The notes: generated from the sequence alone by a model not told the origin. 64,000 bases of DNA from Adiantum capillus-veneris (GCA_014529385.2 CM043942.1:109139141-109203140); one strand, 5' to 3'. Positions 31,194 to 42,227 are shown, counted from the stretch's first letter. Program-made: numbers and translations.

Positions 31194-32387
31194 CACTTCA
31201 ATAATAATCAATTGCTTGATAGATTCATTGGGGGACTACAACATGAGGATATCTACAATGGCCTAGTCATTAGAGGAATCACCACTTGGGAAGCAGTCAC
31301 CACCAATTGGAGGATAACTTAATGATTCAAGGAGAAAGAGTGTCTATTTGAACCTAAATCTACTATCTTGCAAGCATCAGGGCATGAGACAATGACCCTA
31401 AATCCTATTGCTAAAGAGCCAGAGATATCTGAGATGACTTTAGCAGATCTCACCAAGGCCATTCAAGAAAGTCTAAGAGACAATCATGCTCCGCAAAACA
31501 ATCATATGTATCCAAGGAGGGAGCAACAATGGTGCTTAGTTTGCTATGATCTGCATAGTACTAGTGAATACCCTACGTTTAGAGTGAAATCCCAATGAAA
31601 TTTAATGGGAATTGCAATGCATGTGGGAGATGTGGTCATCAAGCCAACGATTGCATAGTATTTAAATGCGCAAATAGACCAACCTTAGCATGGACTGACA
31701 CACCTCGAGTGCTTGCATTGATGCTGGCCCACCACTTGACAAGCGTCACAACACATGGTCCCTAGGGCCCAAAATGTTGTTCAAACAACACCCTTATCAC
31801 CTCCAGTGCTAGGACCACAACCACCACAATCGAGAATCACTTATGTGAATCAGGTGGATTGTGAGTCATCTATTGTTGGTTTGGATATAGACCGTAATAT
31901 TGCCTATGGGATTGATGCACTTGAAGAAAGTCCGCAATACTACATGGAGGAATATCAGGGACAAGTCAAAATTATCCACCAAGTAGCTACTCTTGTGGCA
32001 AGAGGCCAAAATATCAATTTCACTGCCAAGAGACCACCTCTTCAATGCTATGAGTGTGGAGGTCCACATCGTGTAGCTGAGTATCCTATTAGATTACAAA
32101 AGAATGCCATACTAATGCAAACAAATCAAGTGAGCACATGTACAATGCCAATACTCATGTGCAATCGATGTGGCATAGATTATTTGATGGCCCAATGTAC
32201 GAATAATCCAAATGCACCAAAGATAACTCCATTGAATTTAATTGAGGTTACTGAGGAGCCATCACAAAGTACACTTGTGGTACTGGTAATTGTACTCACA
32301 CGATCGATGCTCCAAAACCAAAATTATGTTTTTGAAGAAAGAGACACAACATCAATTGCCCAATCTCAAAAGAAGAAGAAAACATGA
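31194..32387 (+). pseudogene. Gypsy element 2: gag C-terminal part with degenerate knuckles
   Basis: Continuation of the gag cut at 20,465. HFNNNQLLDRFIGGLQHEDI (31,194 on) and TTWEAVTTNW finish the gag core. 31,368-31,598 and 31,755-32,387 carry knuckles CNACGRCGHQANDC (about 31,613-31,655), CYECGGPHRVAEY (last Cys now Tyr) and CNRCGIDYLMAQC (His now Tyr). Stops at about 31,320 and 31,597 break the frame. The sequence on the two sides of the insertion is one element; a frameshift close to the site prevents simple in-frame joining. Confidence 0.85.
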
Positions 32388-32408
32388 AGGAAGAGATCGC
32401 AAAAAGCA

Positions 32409-33236
32409 GTGAAGTTAGACCTGAGTTCAATGACCAACATAGAGACTGGTGACGACCCTGTATATATGAACGACGTTAAAGAGGATTTTGATTCCGGTGA
32501 AACCATGGAGACCAAAACGACCTCTAGGAAAGGAAAAAACAAGGAAGATTTTCATGAGCCACAATGGCCAGGACCCAAGAAGAAGATAGGAACTTACCCA
32601 AACCCTGCAGAGGAGATCGAACGAGTCAAGCAATAAATGGGTTCGATAATGGGTTTGATAGAAGAGACCCAAAGGGATCTAGAGCCAGCACCTAGGCAAA
32701 TCCAGATTACCGACACAGTGTTCCCTATGCAAAAGCAACCTCACAAAGTCCATAGACCAGTAGCCATACCAAGTGTTATCCAAGAAGAAAGTGACTTTAA
32801 GTCATGGGGAAGTGGGCGTACTCCCTTCTTGTTGGAGCGAATATTTATAGAGGGATTACCTGACCCTGTCGAAGAAATGGAGATCCCAACTTCCCCATGT
32901 CAAGGGACAAAAGCCCAAAAAGTACCGTTAAATATTGCCAAATTGATGGATTTCATGGCTTCCGAAGTTAGAACCACCATCATGTCCAAACTATATGGAG
33001 ACCACGAGCTATTCTTAGCTCTTCGAGCTTTCTTCAATGAAGAACTAAAAGTCAGGCTACCACAATTTGCACAGATGGATGGAGCTAGCGAGGTTCCAAT
33101 AGAGGAGGAACACTCAGATCCACAACCCAACCTAGATGAGAACTCTGCTGTTGAAATACCTGTTAACAAGTTGGGACAATACTTTGAAGGTGATGAATCC
33201 AATGCAACCATACCATTATCACTACCAAGGGATTAA
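32409..33236 (+). pseudogene. Gypsy element 2: gag-protease linker
   Basis: Two abutting frames, 32,409-32,636 and 32,637-33,236, split by a single stop at 32,634-32,636. They contain acidic and Lys-rich stretches, then VNKLGQYFEGDESNATIPL, the counterpart of VNKVGEYYEGEEGNITLPL that precedes the protease in the RT-less element. No enzymatic domain of its own. Confidence 0.78.
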
Positions 33237-33550
33237 TTGTGAAGGGAATCCTTGATGGTGGCACTGGGATTAGCATTGTGACTAAAAATTAATGGGAAAC
33301 TATGGGAAGACCTCACCTTGGAACTACAAACATAGTAGTAAAGATGTCCAATGGGACTATTGTTAAACCTATTGGGATGCTAGAAGATCTCAAGATCAAG
33401 GTCTTTGGACACAAAATAAGGAATACCTTCATTGTTATGGATTTTTCAAGCACATTATGTCATCTGAGATGATCTTAGGACGTCATTTCATGAGGGAAGC
33501 AAAAATGGTACATGATTGGTCTAAAAACCATGTCTACTTACAGTTCTAAG
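33180..33550 (+). pseudogene. Gypsy element 2: aspartic protease with DGG in place of DSG
   Basis: The frame shifts near 33,228, after which KGILDGGTGISIVTKN (about 33,238-33,290) is the protease active-site loop. The usual Ser/Thr after the Asp is Gly. A stop follows directly (TAA at 33,289-33,291 region), then WETMGRPHLGTTN, NTFIVMDFSS and remnants of the ILGR strand with further stops. It is clearly inactive. Confidence 0.78.
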
Positions 33551-34752
33551 ACTCTATCATTTGAGTGGATCTTGTAAGTGGTCCGGAACATCCTCTAGGA
33601 AACAAATTTATAATTGATCATAGATCTAACACCACAATTCACTTGGCCCCATTGTAGTATTGTTACACGTGTAAAATAGAAACTGATGTTGGGGAAGATT
33701 CTCCTTATATGGATGTTCTACCTGGGATGATTGAGTCTGACAATGTGGATTTGGTCCACCTATCAGCAGCCAGAGACACTTGGGGAAATAGGGGGACAAC
33801 CTGGGAAACACCTGAGGGGGATGAAATACCACTACTCAAACCTTCAAATATGATAGGAGCAATGCATATAGCTTCTAATGACCTACAAGATGGAGTCTTG
33901 ACTGACATTGGAACCATTAGTGTCTCAAAAGACTATAGCCCACACGATTCAGAGTCAAAATCATTGATTAAAATAGACTCTGAGGATGAAGGAATCGGAG
34001 TTAAATCTTGGTGCAAATGTGGGGACAAACCATTCAGGGCCCAGTGGTACTTGAGATGACAATCTATCCAGGAGAGGAGAAGACACGAGTAGTGATTCAT
34101 CTAGTGACTCTTCACTGGAGATTGGCCATAATAAAAAATAAGATAAGAAGAGTAAGAGATATAAGAGGCAACAATATCAAGCAAATGTGCATGCTAGAAT
34201 AAATGAAAAGAAATTTAGCGCAGAGTGACTTAACTATATAGGGGCATGTGATGCTCATCGGAAGTTGGGTGATAACTGGGACGAATACCTTTAAAGCGTC
34301 ATGTCATTGACATTGCACAATTAGAGGTTACAGAACTCGGGGGGTTCACTATGTGTAAAACTACCATATCACGTGTGTTCAAGACATGTTTGTAAAACCC
34401 CTTATCTGTGAATTTTTTTAGGAATATAATATACTCTTTTCTTTTAAAATCTGTAAGTTTTTTTCAAATTTGAAAAAATAATGTCCTTATGTATATATAT
34501 TTCTGTAAATTTCAAGAACTTTAAATACCCTTTTGTTGAACTCACGTGATAGGTTACATTTTTATTAGGTGACCTCCCAGGGCTACAGAAAAGCCAAAGT
34601 TGAGCCATACCGTAAGGAGATGACAAAATCGAGAGTCAGCTCAACAACAAAAGAAAGAGGAAGAGAAATGATAGTCCACAGAGCAACAAGATCCCACAAA
34701 CTCACACCCCGCACTTGAGCATTTCAAATCCTACATTACAGAGGAGCGTAAG
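33551..34752 (+). pseudogene. Gypsy element 2: protease-RT linker
   Basis: 33,709-34,059 is an open acidic frame (DSESKSLIKIDSEDEGIG) consistent with the linker seen in element 1. 34,240-34,640 is A/T-rich without coding signal. Lys/Arg-rich fragments precede the RT frame. No known domain. Confidence 0.5.
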
Positions 34753-35570
34753 GTGGTGTATACAAAGGCCCAGAGAACACCTATTGATGGAAGTAATGGA
34801 GCCTATGATGATCCAATGAGAGTTAAGGAAATAGAATTAGCAGACCCAAGTGAGGAGTCCAAACCTATTTTCATTGCCCAAGATCTGACAGAGACTGAGG
34901 AGTATGTACTTAAAGAACTTCTCAAGGAATTCAAGGATATATTTGCTTGGACATATCATGATATGAAAGGTGTTCCACCTTTCGTGGTGCAGCACACAAT
35001 TCCCATAAATAGCATGGCTAAACCAGTCCAGCAACGACCCTACCCAATGAATCCTAAGTATGCAAAAATTGTTCAAGAAGAGATTGAAAAGCTTGTCAAA
35101 TGTGGATTCATATACCCTATTGAGCACACAAAATGGGTGTCTCCAATAGTTATTGTGGCAAAAAAGAATGGAAAACTTAGAGTGTGCGTGGATCTCAAGA
35201 AGGTCAATGCCGCCACTAGGAGATATCATTACCCCTTTCCATATTCAAAACATGTGCTTGAAAGAGTCGCAGGGAAGGAAGCTTATAGATTTTTAGATGG
35301 GTACTCTGACTACAATCAAATCACAATTGCACTAGAGGACCAAGCTAAAACAACTTTTATAATTATATTTGGAGTGTTTGCATTTTTTGTTATGGATTTT
35401 GGCTTAACCAATGCCCCTGCTACCTTCCAAAGATTAATAAACACTGCTTTTAGAGAATATTTGAGGGAGTTTTGTGAAGCTTTCTTAGATGACCTTTGTG
35501 TTTATTCCTCATGGAAAGAACATCTATCATGTTTATGAAAAGTGTTTCAAAAGTGTAGGTTGTATCGCTT
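34753..35570 (+). pseudogene. Gypsy element 2: reverse transcriptase
   Basis: 261-codon frame with clear Ty3/gypsy RT motifs: ELLKEFKDIFAWTYHDMKG, QRPYPMNPKYAKIVQEEIEK, KWVSPIVIVAKKNGKLRVCV, DLKKVNAATRRYHYPFP, FLDGYSDYNQITI, FGLTNAPATFQRLINTAF. The catalytic box reads AFLDDLCVYS, FLDD rather than Y-x-DD, so the first residue differs from both standard forms; both Asp are kept. In the palm motif the usual D after FLD is changed (FLDGYSD). It ends by frameshift near 35,538 and loses its thumb at 35,571. Confidence 0.9.
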
Positions 35571-36108
35571 CAAAGGTTCATGGGCCATGTTGGTTATTAC
35601 CGACGGTTTATATTAAACTTTGCCGAGATAGCTCGCCCATTGTACAAGCTTCTTATTGAGTTCCACTAGACCGCATAGTGTGACCATGCCTATGAGTTAT
35701 TCAAAAAGGCCTTGACTAGTGCTCCCATTCTACAAGTGCCCGATTGGAATGTAATTTTCCATGTGCATATTGATGCATCAAACTTTGCTATTGGGTGTGT
35801 TCTAGCTCAACCAGGCGAACATAAATTGGACTACCCCATTAACTTTGTAAGTCGTCAATTAAATGATGCTGAGAGAAAGTACACCACTATAAAGCAGGAA
35901 GGTTTAGCTATGATTTATGCAGTAAAGAAATTTTGCTACTACCTTCTTGCCAACAAGTTTGTTTTCTATGTTGATCATCAAGCATTGTTGTATCTAGTAA
36001 ATAGACCTTGTTCCACGGGAATAATTAGGTGATGGTTGTTGATTCTTCTTGAGTTTAATTTTATCATTGTGATGGTGAGACCCGGTAAAAGGCATATCAT
36101 GGAGGATC
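35571..36108 (+). pseudogene. Gypsy element 2: RT thumb remnant and RNase H
   Basis: Continues at GHVGYYRRFILNFAEIARPL. Relative to element 1 about 45 codons are missing between CRLYR and the YYRRF block, an internal deletion. RNase H follows at 35,712-36,032: KALTSAPILQVPDWNVIF, VHIDASNFAIGCVLAQPGE, TTIKQEGLAMIYAVKKF and VDHQALLYLVNRPCST. The tail RPGKRHIMEDH ends at about 36,108, where minus-strand copia sequence begins abruptly. Integrase and 3' LTR are therefore missing. Confidence 0.88.
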
Positions 36109-37329
36109 ATTAGATTCTTTGCTAATGCCATCGCACTCTGGCTATCACAATGTAACACTGGGGTCGGGTGTATACCAGGTCTCCCACTGGACAAGATAAC
36201 CATACATATTCCTTGCTAGCACTAGAAATTGCAACCTACTGAATCTCAATGGTGGAAAACAAAGTGCAATTTTGGAGACATGATCTCCAAGAGACCACTC
36301 CAACAAACAAGAAAAAGTAGCTAGATATGGATCTCGTAGTGTCCACACAACTTGCATAATCCAAATCAGTGTATCCAACTATGGAGAATCACCGTTCCCA
36401 AAGTGTAAGCACTTGCTGACTGAACCCTTGATGTATCTCAAACTATGTTTCACTGCTTCCCTATGCTTTCTACCCATATTTTTCATATACCTACTGACCA
36501 ATCCAACTGCAAATACAATATCTAGTTGTGTGCTTTCTACCCATATTTTTCATATACCTATTGACCAGTCCAACTGCAAATACAATATCTAGTCGTGTGC
36601 TAGCCATGGCGAACATGAGACTTCCAACTAGCAAAGAATATGGCACCTTTTCTATTTCTGCCTTTCCAACATTCAATTTGGGGCAATCATCCTTGCTAAG
36701 TTTTACATATGGAGCGATTGGGTACTTGATGATTTTCCCCCTTGCATGTTAAAAGGTTGCAAGACCTTTGAATATACTCATCCTGTGATAGTTCAAGTAT
36801 TCCACGTTTATGATCTCTCTTGATACGCATACCAAGAAAATGATGCATCACCCAAATCTTCATGACAAACTACTTGCTTAAGGAATCCTTGAGAAGTTCA
36901 ATCTCATCTTTAGACTTCCCGGCTATAAGCATATCATCCATGTACAAGATGAGAATAATGAGGGAACCATCATTCAACCTCCTTGTGTATAAGCAGTGAT
37001 CTTCTTTGCTCCGTACATAACCTTCGGATTGAATGTACTTATCAAACTTGATGTACCATTTCTTTGAACCTTGATTTAGACCATACAAAGCTTCCTTGAG
37101 TCTACACACCAAGTCTACCCTTGTTGGCTTCTCAGGCTTTATCTCAAAACCTTTTGACAATTTCTTCAAGCTCCCCGTGAAGAAACACCGCTCACATCCA
37201 TTTGGACCAATTCCATGTCCTCAATGGCTATTAAACCAAGAACAAGATGTAGTGTAGTCATCTTGACTACTAGAGAGAAAAAATCTTGTCAAAATCGATG
37301 CCTTTCTTCTGCTTGAAGCGTTTAGCAAC
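36109..37329 (-). pseudogene. Outer copia element: RT C-terminal part and RNase H start
   Basis: Minus-strand Ty1/copia pol. From the right: RFKQKKGIDFDKIF (about 37,282-37,325), then KEALYGLNQGSKKWYIKFDK and the catalytic ILYMDDMLIAGKSKDEIELL (about 36,900-36,960). Next are KVPYSLLVGSLMFAMASTRL and a decayed RNase H ending DSQSAMALAKN at about 36,110-36,150. Several frameshifts and stops are present. The element stops inside RNase H at the junction with gypsy element 2, so its 3' LTR is gone. The other half lies at 48,377-51,060. Confidence 0.87.
36464..36597. repeat. 67-bp tandem duplication inside copia RT
   Basis: tgctttctacccatattttt.. occurs at 36,464 and 36,531 with a few differences. 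67 is not a multiple of three, so it adds a frameshift to the outer copia. Confidence 0.9.
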
Positions 37330-37608
37330 TGTAGACATGTAGTAGTGTTAGTGTGTATACGTGCTTCACCAGGGGCACTTTTCTCCCACTGGGTTTTTCC
37401 CCTTGGACATCTGGTGTGAAAGGACACCTTATCTCTTAGGGTTTCATATAAGCTTTGTAGCTCTGAGTTTGTATATACTCTATTATTCTAATACAGAGAG
37501 AGAGACTACAGAGATCTCGTACGCAAGCTCTGTGTCTTCTCCTTCTGCATCTTCTTCCTACTCTGAGTTGTTGTCTTCCTTCTGTTTTCTGTTTCATCAT
37601 CTTCAACA
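37330..37608 (+). repeat. 5' LTR of plus-strand copia
   Basis: TGTAGACATGTAG .. CATCTTCAACA. Compared with the 3' LTR I see three changes: tatacgtgc/tatacatgc, caggggc/cagaggc and ttctgcat/ttctccat. It contains a CATATAAG TATA-like box at about 37,445-37,452. Confidence 0.95.
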
Positions 37609-37610
37609 AT

Positions 37611-37622
37611 TGGTATCTGAGC
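37611..37622 (+). other. Primer-binding site of plus-strand copia
   Basis: TGGTATCTGAGC two bases after the LTR. The standard copia site complementary to initiator tRNA-Met is TGGTATCAGAGC, so one base differs. Confidence 0.88.
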
Positions 37623-38007
37623 TTGGTGATTTCCAGAGCCTCTACTTGCGTTTTCGCGTCCGCGCGCGCAATCGCAGTTTTCAGGCAGTTTTCGGAAAAT
37701 TTGCTCGTGGGAGCATCCTCAACGTTCCGGGATTATTCTGAATAGGTGACCTGAGGTTTTACCCCCCTTTCGAAGCCGTTCGAGCCCTCAGAATTTTGTT
37801 CTGAGCAGCGTAGCAGAAGTTACTTTTCGGAGGCGTTTAGATCAAGAGGGTGTGCTTTTTGACAGATTTTCTTCAGGTAAACAGTTCTTTTGGGAAGCAA
37901 CTTGTCTTAGCTTTGTGCTGAGATTTTGTGTAGAATTTTGCTTGCATTGGAGAGGAGCTTTGTGAATCTCTTGGAGGTTCTTTTGCTCTCTTGTGTGCAT
38001 CCACAGT

Positions 38008-38592
38008 ATGGCTCAATCTACGGAGAAAGAGATTTTTGGTGCGTTTACATCCGAAGACAAATTGGGTGGTACCAACTATTCTCTTTGGTCTTTTATGGCC
38101 AAAAATGTTTTGGTTGGTAAAGGATTGTGGGATTATGTATCTGGAGATGAAGTTCGTCCAGGTAGCATTGCACCTGCCACGCCTGGTCGTGGTGCAGCTG
38201 TTGGTGCAGGACCCTCACAAGTCACTCCAGAGCAAAAGAGATGGGATACTAAAGATGCACAAGCTATGGTTGTGATTGCCTTAACCATAAAGAGGACAAT
38301 CACACCACATATCAGATCTTGCAGAACTTCTGAGGATGCTTGGAACACTCTGCAAGCTATGTTTGGAGGAAGAAACGTTGCCAGAATAGAGTTTTTGAAG
38401 AAACAACTTGACAAAATACAGATGGACGAAGGTGACGATATCGTCGAGCATCTTACAAAAATCAGGGATCTTAAAGAGCAATTGCTTAGCATTGATGAAG
38501 TGATTCCAGAGAAGGACTTGTTTTCCAAAACACTCAATTCACTACCGTCATCTTATTTGACTTTTCAGACTTCTTTGACTCTGTCTTTGTGA
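38008..38592 (+). CDS. Plus-strand copia: gag
   Basis: Start chosen at 38,008 (MAQSTEKEIFGAFTSEDKLG); an upstream in-frame ATG at 37,993 adds five residues. Copia gag signatures: LGGTNYSLWSFMAKNVL, GLWDYV, AWNTLQAMFGGRNVAR and LKKQLDKIQMDEGDDIVEHL, then LNSLPSSYLTF. This is the capsid-like protein of the virus-like particle. It ends at an in-frame TGA (38,590-38,592), and the same frame continues immediately (ANPEPLHFEELVALLLQ), so this is a nonsense change rather than the natural end. Confidence 0.9.
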   Translation: MAQSTEKEIFGAFTSEDKLGGTNYSLWSFMAKNVLVGKGLWDYVSGDEVRPGSIAPATPGRGAAVGAGPSQVTPEQKRWDTKDAQAMVVIALTIKRTITPHIRSCRTSEDAWNTLQAMFGGRNVARIEFLKKQLDKIQMDEGDDIVEHLTKIRDLKEQLLSIDEVIPEKDLFSKTLNSLPSSYLTFQTSLTLSL

Positions 38593-39399
38593 GCTAATCC
38601 TGAGCCTCTTCATTTTGAAGAGTTAGTGGCTTTGCTATTGCAGGAGGATCAATCACGTAAGAACAAGTCTTTACAGGTGGATGGTATGGATCATGCTCTT
38701 GTTGTACAGAACAAAAACAAGGGTAAAGAGAGTGCGCATCACTCCAAGTCTAGTGCAGGACAACCTTTAGAGAAGTCTAAAGGTGATTCTTACAAGTCCA
38801 AGAAGAAAGGTAAATGTCACTACTGCAAGAAACCTGGTCACTACATTAGTGAGTGTAAAAAGCGAATTGCTAAAGAAAAGAAGAAAGAGTCAAGTTTGGT
38901 TGTTTCAGCTTCTGGTGATTCTTCTACAGCTAAAGAAGAGTCTGCAAACTTTGTGCAGGATTCTTATGCTTTTGTAGTATGTTCAGATTTTTCTGCTTAT
39001 AGTGTTGACAAGACACAAATGATTTGGTACTTTGATAGTGGTGCATCCAGGCATATTACTTCAAGGAAGGATTTGTTTTGTTCATTGGATGCAGCTCCAG
39101 CAGGAAAGAAGGTGACATGTGTAAATAATGTTTCTTATCCAATCAACGGCGTTGGTAAGATTTTGATTACCATTTCAGATGGTTCAGATTTATGCTTGCC
39201 AGATGTCTTATATGTTCCAGGGATCAAGAAGAATTTGTTGTCTGTATCCTCTCTTGCAAAAAATGGTCTTCAGGTCATTTTTGAGGATGACAGATGTGTT
39301 GTACGAGATCGAGAGAATGGTTATTCTCTTATCACTACAGGTACGCTGGAAAATGGACTATTTGTGCTAGATCGTTATGAAAATCAGATTCATGTATGA
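38593..39399 (+). pseudogene. Plus-strand copia: nucleocapsid and protease
   Basis: In-frame continuation of gag after the TGA. A Lys-rich stretch leads to an intact zinc knuckle CHYCKKPGHYISEC (about 38,818-38,859). The copia protease follows with active site WYFDSGASRHIT (about 39,025-39,060), then LPDVLYVPGIKKNLLSVSSL. It ends at a second in-frame TGA (39,397-39,399) with the frame open again after it (IAETKTQAMQDAKLWHARFG). Sequence is otherwise well preserved. Confidence 0.9.
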
Positions 39400-40938
39400 A
39401 TTGCAGAAACAAAGACTCAGGCAATGCAGGATGCTAAGTTGTGGCATGCTAGATTCGGGCATGTTAGTTATGGCATTTTGATGACTTTACAACGTCATAA
39501 TATGGTGCATGATTTGTCTTTATTGGAGATGCCACCAAGACATGTATGTGAAGGTTGCGTTCTTGGAAAGATGCACAAATTTGCATTTTTGCAGGATGGT
39601 TCAGTTAGAGCGACACGAAAGTTGCAGCTTGTACACAGTGATGTATGTGGTCCTTTGAGGACGCCATCTATAGGAAATAGCCTTTATTTTGTGACCTTCA
39701 TTGATGGCTTTTCCAAGTTTTGTTGGGTGTATCCACTCAAAGCAAAGTCAGATGTGTTTGCAGTTTTTCAACATTATGTCGCCATGGTTGAAAATGAAAC
39801 AGGTTGCAAAGTACAGACTCTTCGTACGGATCGAGGAGGTGAATACATGTCAGGTGCATTTAAGGATTTTTTGGGAAAGAAAGGCATTAAACACCAATGC
39901 ACTATGCCATACACACCACAACAGAATGGTGTTGCAGAAAGGAGGAACAGGTCTTTAATGGAGACGGCTAGATGTATGCTCAAGGCTAAGAGTTTGCCTC
40001 ATAAGCTATGGATGGAGGCAGTTGCTTGTGCAGCACATGTTTTGAACAGGTGTCCTACTCGTTCCTCGAAGACCATTACTCCATTTGAAGCTTGGTATGA
40101 CAGAAAACCTTCAGTCAGTTATCTTCGTGTTTTTGGTTGTCTTGCTTATGCTCGTATCCCTCAGCAGTTACGTGGGAAGATTGATGATAAGGCAATCAAA
40201 TGTATATTTGTGGGGTACAATAGTGGAAGTAAAGGTTATAGACTTTACAATCCTGCTACAAACAAGATTCTTGAAAGTCGTGATGTAATTTTTGCAGAAA
40301 CTACTGCTCAACCTATGGTTGCTTTTGATGTACCTCATATGAAGACACATGATGTATTTGAAGGTTTGCTTCCTTCTTTTGTGGAGAATCAAGAATCACA
40401 ACAGGTTGATTATCTTGATCAATCTTTTGATCAACATGTGACGCCTCATGATGTAGAGGAAATTGTGCGTGAAGAGCAAGAAGTTCTCAGGGAAGAAAGA
40501 ACCTTGCCTAAATGGGTTCAGAAAAATTTGCACGATAGCAAGTTGGATGCACCGTTGCCACGAAAAACACGTGCTGGTACTACTTTTGGCAGAGAGCAAG
40601 TAGATTTGGCTTGCTTTAGCACTCTTTGTGATGCAGATGAGACTGATTCATTTGAACAAGTTTTAGAGTGTGTTCAGTGGAAAGATGCTATGCAGCAAGA
40701 AATTGATTCTATTCATAAGAATCATACATGGGATCTAGTGGACTTGCCTACAGGTAAAAAGCCTATTGGTACAAAGTGGGTTTTTAAGGTAAAAAGGAAA
40801 CAAGATGGTACTGTTGACAGGTACAAAGCAAGGCTTGTGGCAAAAGGCTATGCGCAACAGAAAGGCATAGATTATGATGAAACCTTTGCTCCTACTTCTC
40901 GTGCGTCCACAGTTAGGCGTCCACAGTTAGATCACTAG
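39400..40938 (+). pseudogene. Plus-strand copia: integrase and RT N-terminus
   Basis: The pre-integrase zinc module is LWHARFGHVSYGILMTLQ with a later CEGC (HHCC). The integrase core has all three acidic residues: HSDVCGPL, RTDRGGEY and NGVAERRNR. The C-terminal segment has LRVFGCLAYARIPQ, KCIFVGYNSGSKGYRLYNP and ESRDVIFAE. RT begins at about 40,675 (WKDAMQQEIDSIHKNHTWDL, KPIGTKWVFKVKRKQDG, DRYKARLVAKGYAQQKGIDY). The frame is then thrown off by a 14-bp tandem duplication at 40,903-40,930 and ends at 40,938. Confidence 0.93.
40903..40930. repeat. 14-bp tandem duplication causing frameshift
   Basis: GCGTCCACAGTTAG occurs twice without a gap. With one copy the frame reads SRASTVRSLVAIAAHHG, matching copia RT; with two the frame shifts and stops at 40,936-40,938. 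Confidence 0.95.
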
Positions 40939-41132
40939 TTGCAATTGCTGCTCATCATGGTTGGAAAGTGCATCAGTTGGATATCAAAACTGCTTTTTTG
41001 AATGGTGATTTGCAGGAAGAAGTTTATGTAAGTCAACCAAGTGGTTTTGTTGTAAAAGGTCAAGAGCAAAAGGTATGTAGATTGCGTAAAGCTTTGTATG
41101 GTCTCAAACAGGCTCCAAGAGCATGGTATGAG
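40931..41132 (+). pseudogene. Plus-strand copia: RT palm fragment before inner insertion
   Basis: Reads VHQLDIKTAFLNGDLQEEVY, GQEQKVCRLRKALYGLKQAP and RAWYE, standard copia RT. It is cut at 41,132 by the inner copia and resumes at 46,980 with KIHTYLIGQGFQNSPTESTL. ATGAG (41,128-41,132) is the left target duplication. Confidence 0.92.
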
Positions 41133-41216
41133 TGTTAGGAAATAAAACGTAGCTAAATAGATAATTGAGTAGATTACTTAATGGAGAGAGACAGATTTAC
41201 ATACACGAGATTATAG

Positions 41217-41261
<45 letters not shown>

Positions 41262-42167
41262 CACACGATATACGTGGTTCACCCAATGTGGGCTACGTCC
41301 ACGGGAAAGTAGCCACTCAATGGCTTTAGTACTTCAAAACAAGAAGTAGTTTACAAAGGGATTATACCCTTAATGGAGCTCCCACCTTGCTTCACTCTCA
41401 CCACCTCACACTCACCTTGTTGCATCAACTTCACACTATGAAATGTGTGTAGAAATGTCCTCCTTTTATAAGCCAAAAGGGTTGCCCTCTCTTATGAGAG
41501 ACAGCCATGTGTAGCCGCCCTTGTGCGAATAAGAACAAGAAGTAGTTTACAAAGGGATTATACCCTTAATGGAGCTCCCACCTTGCTTCACTCTCACCAC
41601 CTCACACTCACCTTGTTGCATCAACTTCACACTATGAAATGTGTGTAGAAATGGCCTCCTTTTATAGGCCAAAAGGGTTTCCCTCTCTTATGAGAGACAG
41701 CCATGTGTAGCCACCCTTGTGCGAATAAGTCCAAATCGGACCCTCCAATCCGCCCATGTGTGGCCGCCCTTGAGAAGACAAGTCCGCTTTTGAATTCGGC
41801 CACCGGCCACCGGCCATTGACTTCCGACCACCGGCCACCGGCCATTGACTTCCGACCACCGGCCATCGGCCATTGACTACCGGCCACCAGCCAACCGACC
41901 GGTTTTTTTCCGACCACTTTCCGGCCGCCGTCCGGCCATAATATTCCGGCGAAAAGGAATATTCCAACAAGGGGAAAAAAGAAAGTCTCGGGGGCCTCCG
42001 CCCCCGAGGCCCCTAAAGTTGCCCTTGATTCTTGTCCGTGAAAATTTTGGTTTCCGGTGAGTGATTTTCCTTCACGCACGATGGCTTCTCCTCATAATGG
42101 GGGCCTTACAAATGTGCGCTTTTACCACAGAAAATTACAAGGGTAAATCAAGGCTCCATACTTAAAA
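41133..42167 (-). repeat. 3' LTR of inner copia, expanded to 1035 bp
   Basis: 246 bp longer than its partner. Causes visible: a 196-bp tandem duplication (units starting at 41,338 and 41,534), a longer GA run (about 41,219-41,258 against 46,273-46,290), and an extra 30-bp unit in the ccaccggccattgacttccga repeat at about 41,800-41,875. Minus-strand ORFs here (such as 41,627-42,079) are translations of these repeats, not genes. Confidence 0.93.
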
Positions 42168-42180
42168 ATCTCCCACTTGG
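42168..42180 (-). other. Polypurine tract of inner copia
   Basis: The minus strand reads CCAAGTGGGAGAT immediately before the 3' LTR start TTTTAAGTATGG. This fixes the LTR boundary independently of the target duplication. Confidence 0.8.
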
Positions 42181-42227
42181 AGACTGATCTCCAAACCAAA
42201 CCTGTGAGTGCTTTCCATTCTAGCGTC

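Noticed and set aside
41627-42079. Minus-strand ORF with repeated W-P-x-A-G-G-R-K-S motifs
   Set aside because: It translates the ccaccggccattgac tandem repeat in the inner copia LTR; the same happens at 46,497-46,886 in the partner LTR.
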